DNA from: Marinilabiliaceae bacterium UBA5213
Lineage (GTDB): Bacteria; Bacteroidota; Bacteroidia; Bacteroidales; Marinilabiliaceae
Reading direction: 5' to 3'
NCBI GenBank assembly: GCA_002412555.1
Contig: DHVH01000305.1
Span: 1 to 51,340 of the forward strand
DNA: 51,340 nt
Made by a program: the position numbers and the translations under genes. Positions 15,188 through 22,012 of this stretch are shown one piece after another; position 1 is the first letter of the stretch, and the number at the start of each line of letters is the position of its first letter. The notes under the pieces were generated by a model. It searched no databases and was not told the origin of the DNA. It was given only the letters and a program-made list of their open reading frames with translations.

Positions 15188-16600
15188 TCAGTTCACCGAC
15201 CAGCGGACATAGCGTTGAAGATTGGGATCTATTTGCACCACTTTGCCTTTGGGGACAGAGATGCGAACAGTCACTTTTTGGTCGCGGATCTTAGATTTGG
15301 CAGGCAGGGTATAGATCTTATCCAGTTCCAGCAAAGAGTCTTTCTGCAACCAGAAATATTCTGCCGCACCAGCATACGCTCTGGCCCTGGCTTCGGTAGC
15401 TCCTTTAGCCTGTCGTTCAATCACAAGCGCAAAGTGCTCAGCATTCTCCCTGATAAGTATTTTTGGCTCACCAAATAAGGTCATATCGTCTTCGTTCAAA
15501 TGCACCCTGATATTGTTAAAATGAACCACTGACCGTTTGGTAATCTGAGGCATTTGTGCCGCCTGCAAAAAGAGGGTGTCCCCGTTAAAGGCATCCGGCA
15601 GTACCACCTCTTCAATGCTGGCCTTGTGTCTAAAATCAATTCCCACTTTCAGCACCCCAACAGTTAACAAACCCAATCCAACGAGCCAGAAAATCAAGCC
15701 CAAGGTGCCAATCAACTTTCCGCCTCTTCTAAACTGAAACACCAAATGCAGTCCCAGGTAAAAAACCAACAATAAGGGCACCCCTAAGGCAAGTAATAAA
15801 CCAATTATAATAGGCAGAGATTCTCCCTGACTAAAAAGCATATCGTGTAACTCCCACATATAACCAGCCTCAGGAACCAAATGCACAGCTGGCCCAGAGA
15901 AGAACAGGGCCACCGTCATAGCCACCATCAGGGCAAACGAAACAAGAATAATACCAACGCCTAGCACTACACCAACAATGCGCAAGACCTGGTTCAATCC
16001 AGAGGGAGCCGTCATATATGAAGGTGCCGCTGTACGAGCTTTATTAAAAACAGGTTCCCCACCAAACATTTGCATCCGCTGTTCCACCGTCAAGGCCTTA
16101 GGCATGGCAATCCACAAAACCAGGTAGGGAATTATAGAAATCCCGTAAAAGAGACCCACTACAAAAAGCAAACGGAACAAGAGGGGATCCACATTAAAGT
16201 AAGCTCCTAAACCACTACAAACACCCCCCACTACTCTGGAATACGGATCACGGTAGAGTCTTTTGCGGATGGGCTGAACAAAGGGCTCTTTTTTGGCGGA
16301 TGCAGAGGATGCGTCAGCACCATCCGTTTCATCGTCTGCCGGTGCATAATCACGGGGCTCTCCCAAAATCTTAATAACCTCTTCCACATCTTTGAGGTTA
16401 ACAGCCACTTGGTTCTCATGGGTAACCGGAATAAACAGTTCGGCCATTCTCGATTCTATGTCGTTGATCGTCTCTCGGGCTTCATCGTTGCTGCCCAATA
16501 TCGCTTGCACAGCATCCAGATATTCCTTCAGCTGGTCATAGGCATCTTCCTCTATTCTAAAGGCGATGCCCGACAAGTTTATATGTATTGTTTTTTTCAT
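15188..16600 (-). CDS. PspC-domain membrane protein, long form
   Basis: A 470-residue envelope protein. Residues 1-90 form a conserved N-terminal domain (MKKTIHINLSGIAFRIEEDA ... EEVIKILGEP) shared with the next PspC protein. Residues about 110-170 are the PspC domain (KRLYRDPYSRVVGGVCSGLG, then FNVDPLLFRLLFVV and LVLWIAMPKA). Three further helices lie near 205-230, 260-285 and 295-320, followed by a soluble extracytoplasmic C-terminal region of about 140 residues. In enterobacteria PspC senses envelope stress; the Bacteroidota forms are less studied. It is the last gene of a PadR-PspC-PspC operon, 11 bases after the shorter paralogue. Confidence 0.9.
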   Translation of the reverse strand: MKKTIHINLSGIAFRIEEDAYDQLKEYLDAVQAILGSNDEARETINDIESRMAELFIPVTHENQVAVNLKDVEEVIKILGEPRDYAPADDETDGADASSASAKKEPFVQPIRKRLYRDPYSRVVGGVCSGLGAYFNVDPLLFRLLFVVGLFYGISIIPYLVLWIAMPKALTVEQRMQMFGGEPVFNKARTAAPSYMTAPSGLNQVLRIVGVVLGVGIILVSFALMVAMTVALFFSGPAVHLVPEAGYMWELHDMLFSQGESLPIIIGLLLALGVPLLLVFYLGLHLVFQFRRGGKLIGTLGLIFWLVGLGLLTVGVLKVGIDFRHKASIEEVVLPDAFNGDTLFLQAAQMPQITKRSVVHFNNIRVHLNEDDMTLFGEPKILIRENAEHFALVIERQAKGATEARARAYAGAAEYFWLQKDSLLELDKIYTLPAKSKIRDQKVTVRISVPKGKVVQIDPNLQRYVRWSVN

Positions 16601-16611
16601 CAGAATATGAT

Positions 16612-17550
16612 TTAAAGAAAGGGAAAAAACGAAACCGCCCCTGTAAGCATCATTATAAATGCTATGATAATGATCACCGCAATCAAAATTAAAAAGCCCT
16701 TCATGGCTGACCGGAAAATCAGTGCCAATATTAAAATCAGAATCAGCAAAGGAAAAATGCCCGGAAAAGCAAAATGGCCAAAGGGCAAATGAATAAAATG
16801 GAAGCCAGGTCCATAAAAACTAAAAAAGCGGGTTACAAACAGGACGCCAATGACAATGGCGACAATTGTAAAGACATTTTTATCCCGCTTCGTCATCTTG
16901 TTGACATAGGCTTCCCCATCCTTGTAAGTCTTGCTCTTCTTAAAGTTGGAGAATTCCGATTTCACATTATCATACTGCTCCTTAATCGTCTTTTCAATAT
17001 TTGAAATGGTGATGTTTTCCCCGCGCATTTCCAGCCTTTGCGTTGTAGTTACTGCAGGCTGAATGGCAATCCACAATACTATGTAAACGGGGATGATAAC
17101 GCCAAAACTAAGAAAAGGCAAAAGGGCAAATATAATTCTCACCAAAGCCGGATCCACATTGAAGTAAGCGGCTATGCCCCCACAAACACCGCCTAATACT
17201 TTGTTATCCAAATCCCTGTAAAGACGCTTTCGGGTATGGTAAGTAGCGTTACCCGTATCCTCAGAAGTGGCCTTTTCCTCCGCTGCATCCCCGAAAAAAT
17301 CTTCGGGCTGCCCCATAATCGAAATTACCTCCTCCACCATGCTGACAGTAATCACCCCTGTTTTGGGATTAATACGCTGTGCAAACAGCTCTGCCATGCG
17401 GGCTTCAATATCATTGATAATTTCGGTTCCGCCCTCTCTGGTTCTAAACCAGTCATCCAGCTTTTGCTGATACTTCTTTAGCAATTCGTAAGCATCATCA
17501 TCTATAAAGAAAGCTGTGGCGGCTATGTTGATGGTTATCGTTTTCTTCAT
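16612..17550 (-). CDS. PspC-domain membrane protein, short form
   Basis: A 312-residue paralogue of the following gene's product. The same N-terminal domain appears (MKKTITINIAATAFFIDDDA ... NDIEARMAELFAQ ... EEVISIMGQP). The PspC domain is near 108-170 (KRLYRDLDNKVLGGVCGGIA, FNVDPALVRIIFALLPF, IVLWIAIQPA). A linker with a charged segment (TIKEQYDNVKSEFSNFKKSK) and three C-terminal hydrophobic helices follow. It lacks the soluble C-terminal region of the long form. Its start codon overlaps the stop of the padR gene by four bases, so translation is coupled. The tandem pair looks like a duplication followed by divergence of the C-terminus. Confidence 0.9.
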   Translation of the reverse strand: MKKTITINIAATAFFIDDDAYELLKKYQQKLDDWFRTREGGTEIINDIEARMAELFAQRINPKTGVITVSMVEEVISIMGQPEDFFGDAAEEKATSEDTGNATYHTRKRLYRDLDNKVLGGVCGGIAAYFNVDPALVRIIFALLPFLSFGVIIPVYIVLWIAIQPAVTTTQRLEMRGENITISNIEKTIKEQYDNVKSEFSNFKKSKTYKDGEAYVNKMTKRDKNVFTIVAIVIGVLFVTRFFSFYGPGFHFIHLPFGHFAFPGIFPLLILILILALIFRSAMKGFLILIAVIIIIAFIMMLTGAVSFFPFL

Positions 17551-17906
17551 TTTACTTGGTTTTTTTGGTGTATCAGGTTAACAGCCTCAACCAGTTCTAT
17601 CCACGACTGGTCCAGCTCCTTTAAAAAATCTCGGCCCTTTTCGGTGAGGGCGTAGTACTTACGGGGAGGTCCCTGGGTGGATTCCTCCCATCGGTAGCTG
17701 AGCAACTCATCATTTTTCAACCTTGTCAACAAGGGATAAAGCGTTCCTTCAACCACAATCATCTGAACCTCTTTAAGTTCATTGATGATGTCAGAAGCGT
17801 AGGCATCGTCTCCCGATAGTATCGATAATATACAATACTCCAGGACTCCCTTACGCATCTGAGCTTTTACATTTTCCAGCTTCATATTTTCAGATGTTAA
17901 ATTCAT
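17547..17906 (-). CDS. PadR-family transcriptional regulator
   Basis: A 119-residue regulator of the short PadR type. The winged helix is visible: KGVLEYCILSILSGDDAYAS, IINELKEVQMIVVEGTLYPL, LTRLKNDELLSYRWEES and GPPRKYYALTEKGRDFLKEL. The C-terminal helix (QSWIELVEAVNLIH) is the dimerisation part. PadR proteins usually repress a neighbouring membrane or transporter gene and their own gene. Here they share an operon with two PspC genes, and an inverted repeat overlaps the operon promoter. An ATG seven codons in (17883-17885) is an equally good start. Identification is secure; the inducing signal is unknown. Confidence 0.92.
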   Translation of the reverse strand: MNLTSENMKLENVKAQMRKGVLEYCILSILSGDDAYASDIINELKEVQMIVVEGTLYPLLTRLKNDELLSYRWEESTQGPPRKYYALTEKGRDFLKELDQSWIELVEAVNLIHQKNQVK

Positions 17907-17960
17907 TTATTAAAAAAATAAATGGTTTATTAATCCCATTTGATCAAGGATTTAAAACCA

Positions 17961-18224
17961 CTAAAACCTGAGGCGCGCGCCTCCAATAACAATAGCAGGC
18001 AGCACGTAAGAGTGGGCTACCCCCGTTTCAGGCTCCGCAGGTTCGTCAACCTGCAAAGCTTCATAACCACAATTCCCCTTCGTGTCAGTTACCCCTGTAA
18101 GTGCTCTGGATTCAGCACCCAAATTTTTGTCCCCTCTGCTACTGTGCAGAAGCACGACAAAAACGAATAAAAGAATGGCCACTTTTATCAACTTTCTCAA
18201 TACCGGTGAAATAAACTTTCTCAT
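17961..18224 (-). CDS. Small predicted membrane-anchored or secreted leader protein
   Basis: An 87-residue ORF that is the first coding frame after the operon promoter at 18270-18301. It begins MRKFISPVLRKLIKVAILLF, a basic N-terminus and hydrophobic stretch that could be a signal peptide or anchor, followed by a polar tail without recognised motifs. Its DNA includes a 14-bp palindrome at 17970-17983 and a 7-bp stem at 18037-18054, so the region might instead be a structured leader. No family was recognised and codon evidence is weak. It precedes the padR gene by 54 bases. Confidence 0.42.
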   Translation of the reverse strand: MRKFISPVLRKLIKVAILLFVFVVLLHSSRGDKNLGAESRALTGVTDTKGNCGYEALQVDEPAEPETGVAHSYVLPAIVIGGARLRF

Positions 18225-18269
18225 ACCAAAAAAATTAGACTACCTTCTTATGCACTGAAGTAGGTTATG

Positions 18270-18301
18270 CAAATATATGGCAATTCTTTAGTACTTTGCA
18301 A
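18270..18301 (-). promoter_or_regulatory. Promoter of the PadR-PspC operon
   Basis: On the reverse strand, TTG (18299-18301) and TATATTTG (18270-18277) are 21 bp apart. The -7 box is a perfect match. Transcription would begin near 18263, upstream of the small ORF at 18224. Confidence 0.65.
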
Positions 18302-18313
18302 TACCTAGTACTA
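18289..18313. promoter_or_regulatory. Inverted repeat over the PadR-PspC promoter, probable PadR operator
   Basis: TAGTACT (18289-18295) and AGTACTA (18307-18313) form a perfect 7-bp inverted repeat with an 11-bp spacer that contains the -33 TTG. The half-site spacing suits a dimeric winged-helix repressor. Binding by the PadR protein of this operon is inferred. Confidence 0.55.
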
Positions 18314-18351
18314 CTTTTTTTCAAAAAAATAAATAATCACTTAAAAAACCG

Positions 18352-18359
18352 TACTTTCG
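18352..18359 (+). promoter_or_regulatory. Probable -7 box for rbfA operon
   Basis: TACTTTCG matches seven of eight -7 positions and lies 22 bases before the rbfA ATG at 18382. Confidence 0.45.
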
Positions 18360-18381
18360 TAGGTTGAAAAGCAAGGTAATT

Positions 18382-18720
18382 ATGGATTCTACAAGACAGA
18401 AAAAAATAGGCCGTCTCCTACAAAAAGAGATGAGTGAAATATTTCAGCGTGAAGTACGGGATGTCATCATGGGCACCATGGTCAGCGTGACGGTAGCAAG
18501 GGTTTCGCCCGATATGGGCATGGCCAAAGTGTACCTGAGCATCTTCCCACCTAGCAATAAAGAGGAAGTTTTTAAAAACATTACTCAGAACAGTTCAAAA
18601 TTGAGATTTCTATTGGGACAACGGGTAGGAAAGCAGCTGCGGATCATCCCGGACTTGCAATTTTTTATTGACGACAGTCTGGATTACATCGATAAAATTG
18701 ACGACCTGTTAAAAGAATAG
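18382..18720 (+). CDS. rbfA: 30S ribosome-binding factor RbfA
   Basis: A 112-residue KH-like protein required for late 16S rRNA 5'-end maturation and 30S assembly. It starts MDSTRQKKIGRLLQKEMSEI and contains the family signatures VTVARVSPDMGMAKVYLSIF, LRFLLGQRVGKQLRIIPDL and FFIDDSLDYIDKIDDLL. A TTG six codons upstream is in frame, but the ATG at 18382 matches known N-termini. It heads an operon: a methyltransferase starts three bases after its stop, and a LolE-like permease follows. rbfA next to a LolE/FtsX-type permease is a common Bacteroidota arrangement. Confidence 0.95.
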   Translation: MDSTRQKKIGRLLQKEMSEIFQREVRDVIMGTMVSVTVARVSPDMGMAKVYLSIFPPSNKEEVFKNITQNSSKLRFLLGQRVGKQLRIIPDLQFFIDDSLDYIDKIDDLLKE

Positions 18721-18723
18721 CAC

Positions 18724-19545
18724 ATGCAGTACGATCCAATCAAAAGGTCGCTTGGCAAGGTTTTTAATATACATCCCTACCTGAGGGCGCTATTCTACAG
18801 CTTACTCGACCTCCTGTTATTGCGCTCCTGGCACATTCGTCGCGAACTCAGAGCCTGGCGCAAGGAAGCACCCGTTGATGCCACCGTTTTAGATGCCGGC
18901 TCTGGTTTTGGCCAGTACGTGTGGCGCTTGGCGAAAATGGGCGATCTTTTTCACATTACCGGGGTGGATGTAAAGGAAGAACAGGTGGCCGACTGTAACC
19001 GCTACTTTAAGAAAATGGGTATGAACCACCGCATTCATTTCAGATGTGAAGAACTGGAGACCTTTCATGAAACTGCCCTCTACGATCTGGTGCTGTCGGT
19101 TGATGTAATGGAACACATTGAGGAAGACGAAAAAGTGATGAAAAACCTGTGCCGTTCATTGAAGCCGGGAGGTACATTACTGATTTCCACACCTTCGGAC
19201 CAGGGTGGATCAGATGTGCATCACCACAATCACCACGAAGGCGCCTCCGGCTTTATTGATGAACATGTGCGCGACGGCTACAATATAGATGACATAAGTG
19301 AAAAGTTGCTTAGAGCTGGGTTCTCGTCGGTAGAGGCCAAGTATTCCTATGGCAAAAGCGGCAGTCTGGCCTGGAAACTGACCATGAAATATCCCATTTT
19401 GGCCCTGAATTTTTCCAAATTACTATTTATCCTTTTACCTTTATATTACCTAATGGTCTATCCCCTGGCCTACATCCTCAACCATGTTGATGTACGTTCG
19501 CATCACAAAACCGGCACTGGACTCATCGTCAAAGCCCTCAAATAA
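18724..19545 (+). CDS. Class I SAM-dependent methyltransferase with C-terminal membrane segment
   Basis: A 273-residue enzyme. The SAM-binding motif I is TVLDAGSGFGQYVWRLA near residue 55, and the acidic end of beta-2 is GVDVKEEQV. Motif II is YDLVLSVDVMEHIEEDE and motif III LKPGGTLLISTPSDQGGSD, followed by the His-rich HHHNHHEG. A hydrophobic stretch near 232-252 suggests peripheral or integral membrane attachment. The substrate could be a lipid, quinone-like or glycan molecule; nothing in the sequence decides. It lies between rbfA (3-base gap) and the LolE-like gene (18-base gap), so it is co-transcribed with both. Confidence 0.88.
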   Translation: MQYDPIKRSLGKVFNIHPYLRALFYSLLDLLLLRSWHIRRELRAWRKEAPVDATVLDAGSGFGQYVWRLAKMGDLFHITGVDVKEEQVADCNRYFKKMGMNHRIHFRCEELETFHETALYDLVLSVDVMEHIEEDEKVMKNLCRSLKPGGTLLISTPSDQGGSDVHHHNHHEGASGFIDEHVRDGYNIDDISEKLLRAGFSSVEAKYSYGKSGSLAWKLTMKYPILALNFSKLLFILLPLYYLMVYPLAYILNHVDVRSHHKTGTGLIVKALK

Positions 19546-19563
19546 ATCGCATAGGCACCCCTT

Positions 19564-20808
19564 ATGAATGTAAACATCGCCATCCGCATAGCTGTCAGGT
19601 ATCTTTTCGCCAAAAAGAGCCAGAACATCATCAACGTTATCTCGTGGATATCGGTGACAGGCGTGTTGGTGGGCTCCCTGGGCTTACTGGTGGTGTTGTC
19701 CGTATTCAATGGCCTGCATGGCCTTATCGGCTCCTTGTACGGCACTTTTGATCCCGATTTAAAGATCGAAGCCGTTCGGGGCAAGGTCTTTCATACCGAC
19801 TCCATCGACTATTCCTCATTGGTATCCATGAATGGTGTGGAGCACATCACAGGTGTTGTGGAAGACCATACGCTTTTTCGTTTTGGGAAGCGACAGGTAC
19901 CTGGACTGATCATGGGGGTGGATGATCAATTCAATAAAGTTTCTGGCATTGACTCCATCATAGTGGAGGGCACCTTTCGACTTAAGTACAATGACATCTA
20001 TGAAGGGGTCATTGGCTTTGCCCTGGCCGATCAGTTGAGCCTTAGGCTCAACTTTGTAACGCCGCTCATGCTCTACACGCCTGAACGCACCAAGCGCATT
20101 AATCCGGCACGTCCCGATCAGGCATTCAAAACCTCCTACATCCAGCCTTCCGGCATTTTTATGGTGAACCAAATCGAATACGATGCCAATTATGCCCTGA
20201 TACACATTGACCAGGCCCGTCAAATACTGGATTACAGCGCATCTACCGTGTCGTGGCTGGGTATTAAAGTAGCTGATTCGGCAGACCTCGAACGCGTAAA
20301 AAGCAATATTTCAAACCTGCTCGGCGACCCATTCAGAGTCCGCAACCGGGAAGAGCAACACGAAACATTTTTTAGAATGATGAAGGTAGAAAGACTGATG
20401 GCTTACATTATTCTTTCTTTCATCCTGCTGATTGCCATATTCAATGTCATTGGCACCCTCTCCATGCTCATTTTTGAAAAGCGCCAAAGCATTTCCACGC
20501 TGCGCAGCATGGGCGCCCAGCGCCAGCTTATTCACCGCATTTTTCTGATAGAAGGATGGTTGATTTCCCTGGCCGGAGCCACTGCCGGATTATTGCTGGG
20601 AGCAGCTTTGATATGGTTGCAACAGACTTTCGGACTGGTACGTTTTCAGGGTGGTGGCAATTTCATTGTTGAAGCCTATCCCGTGCTGCTTCGCTGGCAG
20701 GATGTGGTCACGGTATTTTTAACCGTATCCATTACCGGCTTTATTGCCGCCTGGTACCCTGTAAGGGTTATTGTTCGTCGCTATTATGCGGAGATGCAGA
20801 ATAAGTAA
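19564..20808 (+). CDS. LolC/LolE-type ABC transporter permease (FtsX family)
   Basis: A 414-residue inner-membrane permease. TM1 near 22-50 is in the characteristic VRYLFAKKSQNIINVISWISVTGVLVG. A large periplasmic MacB_PCD domain (about 55-270) follows, then the FtsX domain with three helices (YIILSFILLIAIFNVIGTLS, then FEKRQSISTLRSMGAQRQLI, the mechanotransmission loop and final helices). In proteobacteria LolCDE extracts lipoproteins from the inner membrane; in Bacteroidota one LolE-like protein is thought to act with a LolD ATPase encoded elsewhere. Its last 41 bases overlap the end of the convergent dusB gene. Confidence 0.93.
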   Translation: MNVNIAIRIAVRYLFAKKSQNIINVISWISVTGVLVGSLGLLVVLSVFNGLHGLIGSLYGTFDPDLKIEAVRGKVFHTDSIDYSSLVSMNGVEHITGVVEDHTLFRFGKRQVPGLIMGVDDQFNKVSGIDSIIVEGTFRLKYNDIYEGVIGFALADQLSLRLNFVTPLMLYTPERTKRINPARPDQAFKTSYIQPSGIFMVNQIEYDANYALIHIDQARQILDYSASTVSWLGIKVADSADLERVKSNISNLLGDPFRVRNREEQHETFFRMMKVERLMAYIILSFILLIAIFNVIGTLSMLIFEKRQSISTLRSMGAQRQLIHRIFLIEGWLISLAGATAGLLLGAALIWLQQTFGLVRFQGGGNFIVEAYPVLLRWQDVVTVFLTVSITGFIAAWYPVRVIVRRYYAEMQNK

Positions 20809-21784
20809 ACCCGGCATAATTTTCTTTAACCTGAGCCAGCAGTTCCTCTATTTCATCGAGACTATCACTTTGCAACAGTTTGATTTTTGTCTCCCTAAAA
20901 TTGGGCAGCCCTTTGAAAGTTACGGCTATGTGCCTCCTTGTATGCAGTATGCCTTTTCGCTCACCTATCCACTCAACGGTATTGCGCAAATGACGGGCAA
21001 TCAGATCCACGTGCTCATCGATAGGTATCGGGGGTAAATGCGTTCCCGTATCCAGGTAGTGCCGGATTTCTCTGAAAATCCATGGTCGACCAATGGAGCC
21101 GCGCCCAATCATTATGGCATCCACCCCATAACGGTCGAAATAAGCACGGGCTTTCTCCGGTGTAGTGATATCTCCATTGCCGATAATGGGAATGTGCATG
21201 CGCGGATTATTTTTGACTGCTCCTATCAACTCCCAGTCGGCCTCCCCCGTGTACATTTGGGCACGTGTGCGTCCATGAATGGTTAAAGCCGCCACGCCCA
21301 CATCCTGCAACTGCTCTGCCAGCTCTACAATCACCTTGGAGTTTTCATCCCATCCCAAACGGGTTTTAACCGAAACCGGCAATTTAACCGCCTTAACTAC
21401 TTCACTGGTGATTTTAAGCATCAATGGCAAGTCGCGCAACATACCCGAACCGGCCCCCTTCATGGCAATTTTCTTAACAGGGCAGCCAAAATTCAGGTCA
21501 ATGAATTCAGGATTGGCAGCTTCAGCAATTTTTGCCGCCTCCACCAGCGCGTCCACCTCCTTGCCATAAAGCTGAATGCCCACCGGTCGCTCAGTTTCTG
21601 AAAGGGTCAGTTTCTTCTGAGTCTTTTCAATTTCACGTATAAGGGCATCTGAGGAAACAAACTCCGTATACAACAAATCTGCTCCAAACTCCTTGCACAT
21701 ACCTCTAAACACCAAGTCAGAAACATCCTCCATGGGTGCTAAAAACAATGGCTCATGACGTAATTCTATATTTCCTATCTTCAC
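20768..21784 (-). CDS. dusB: tRNA-dihydrouridine synthase DusB
   Basis: A 338-residue FMN enzyme that reduces uridine in the tRNA D-loop. The TIM barrel shows LFLAPMEDVSDLVFRGMCK, the signature FIDLNFGCPVKKIAMKGAGS (including the active-site cysteine in NFGCP), VKTRLGWDE, TIHGRTRAQMYTGEADW, and the FMN-phosphate motif IIGNGDI plus GVDAIMIGRGSIGRPW. The C-terminal helical domain follows. A TATCTTTG box at 21915-21922 serves as promoter. The 3' end overlaps the LolE-like gene by 41 bases, tail to tail. Confidence 0.95.
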   Translation of the reverse strand: MKIGNIELRHEPLFLAPMEDVSDLVFRGMCKEFGADLLYTEFVSSDALIREIEKTQKKLTLSETERPVGIQLYGKEVDALVEAAKIAEAANPEFIDLNFGCPVKKIAMKGAGSGMLRDLPLMLKITSEVVKAVKLPVSVKTRLGWDENSKVIVELAEQLQDVGVAALTIHGRTRAQMYTGEADWELIGAVKNNPRMHIPIIGNGDITTPEKARAYFDRYGVDAIMIGRGSIGRPWIFREIRHYLDTGTHLPPIPIDEHVDLIARHLRNTVEWIGERKGILHTRRHIAVTFKGLPNFRETKIKLLQSDSLDEIEELLAQVKENYAGFTYSASPHNSDEQ

Positions 21785-21914
21785 AATTCTGCATTTTCTA
21801 ATTACCTGTCAACTCCCTGGGATTTTATTTACTCTCCCCGGTTCACTTTACTCTTCGATGGTATTCCTTAAATATTTACCAGAGAATTTTGTTGTTTGAT
21901 GTAAAAATGAGCGA

Positions 21915-21941
21915 CAAAGATAAACTATTTCATAATTCCAA
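21915..21941 (-). promoter_or_regulatory. Probable dusB promoter
   Basis: On the reverse strand TATCTTTG (21915-21922) is a perfect -7 box; TTG (21939-21941) lies 16 bp upstream, slightly closer than usual. The long leader of over 120 bases makes the assignment tentative. Confidence 0.45.
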
Positions 21942-22012
21942 TCTAAGTTATGTAGTACCACGTTACCATTTTTTGTACATTGTCCGTAATTTATTAATCA
22001 CTTACTCAGCCA

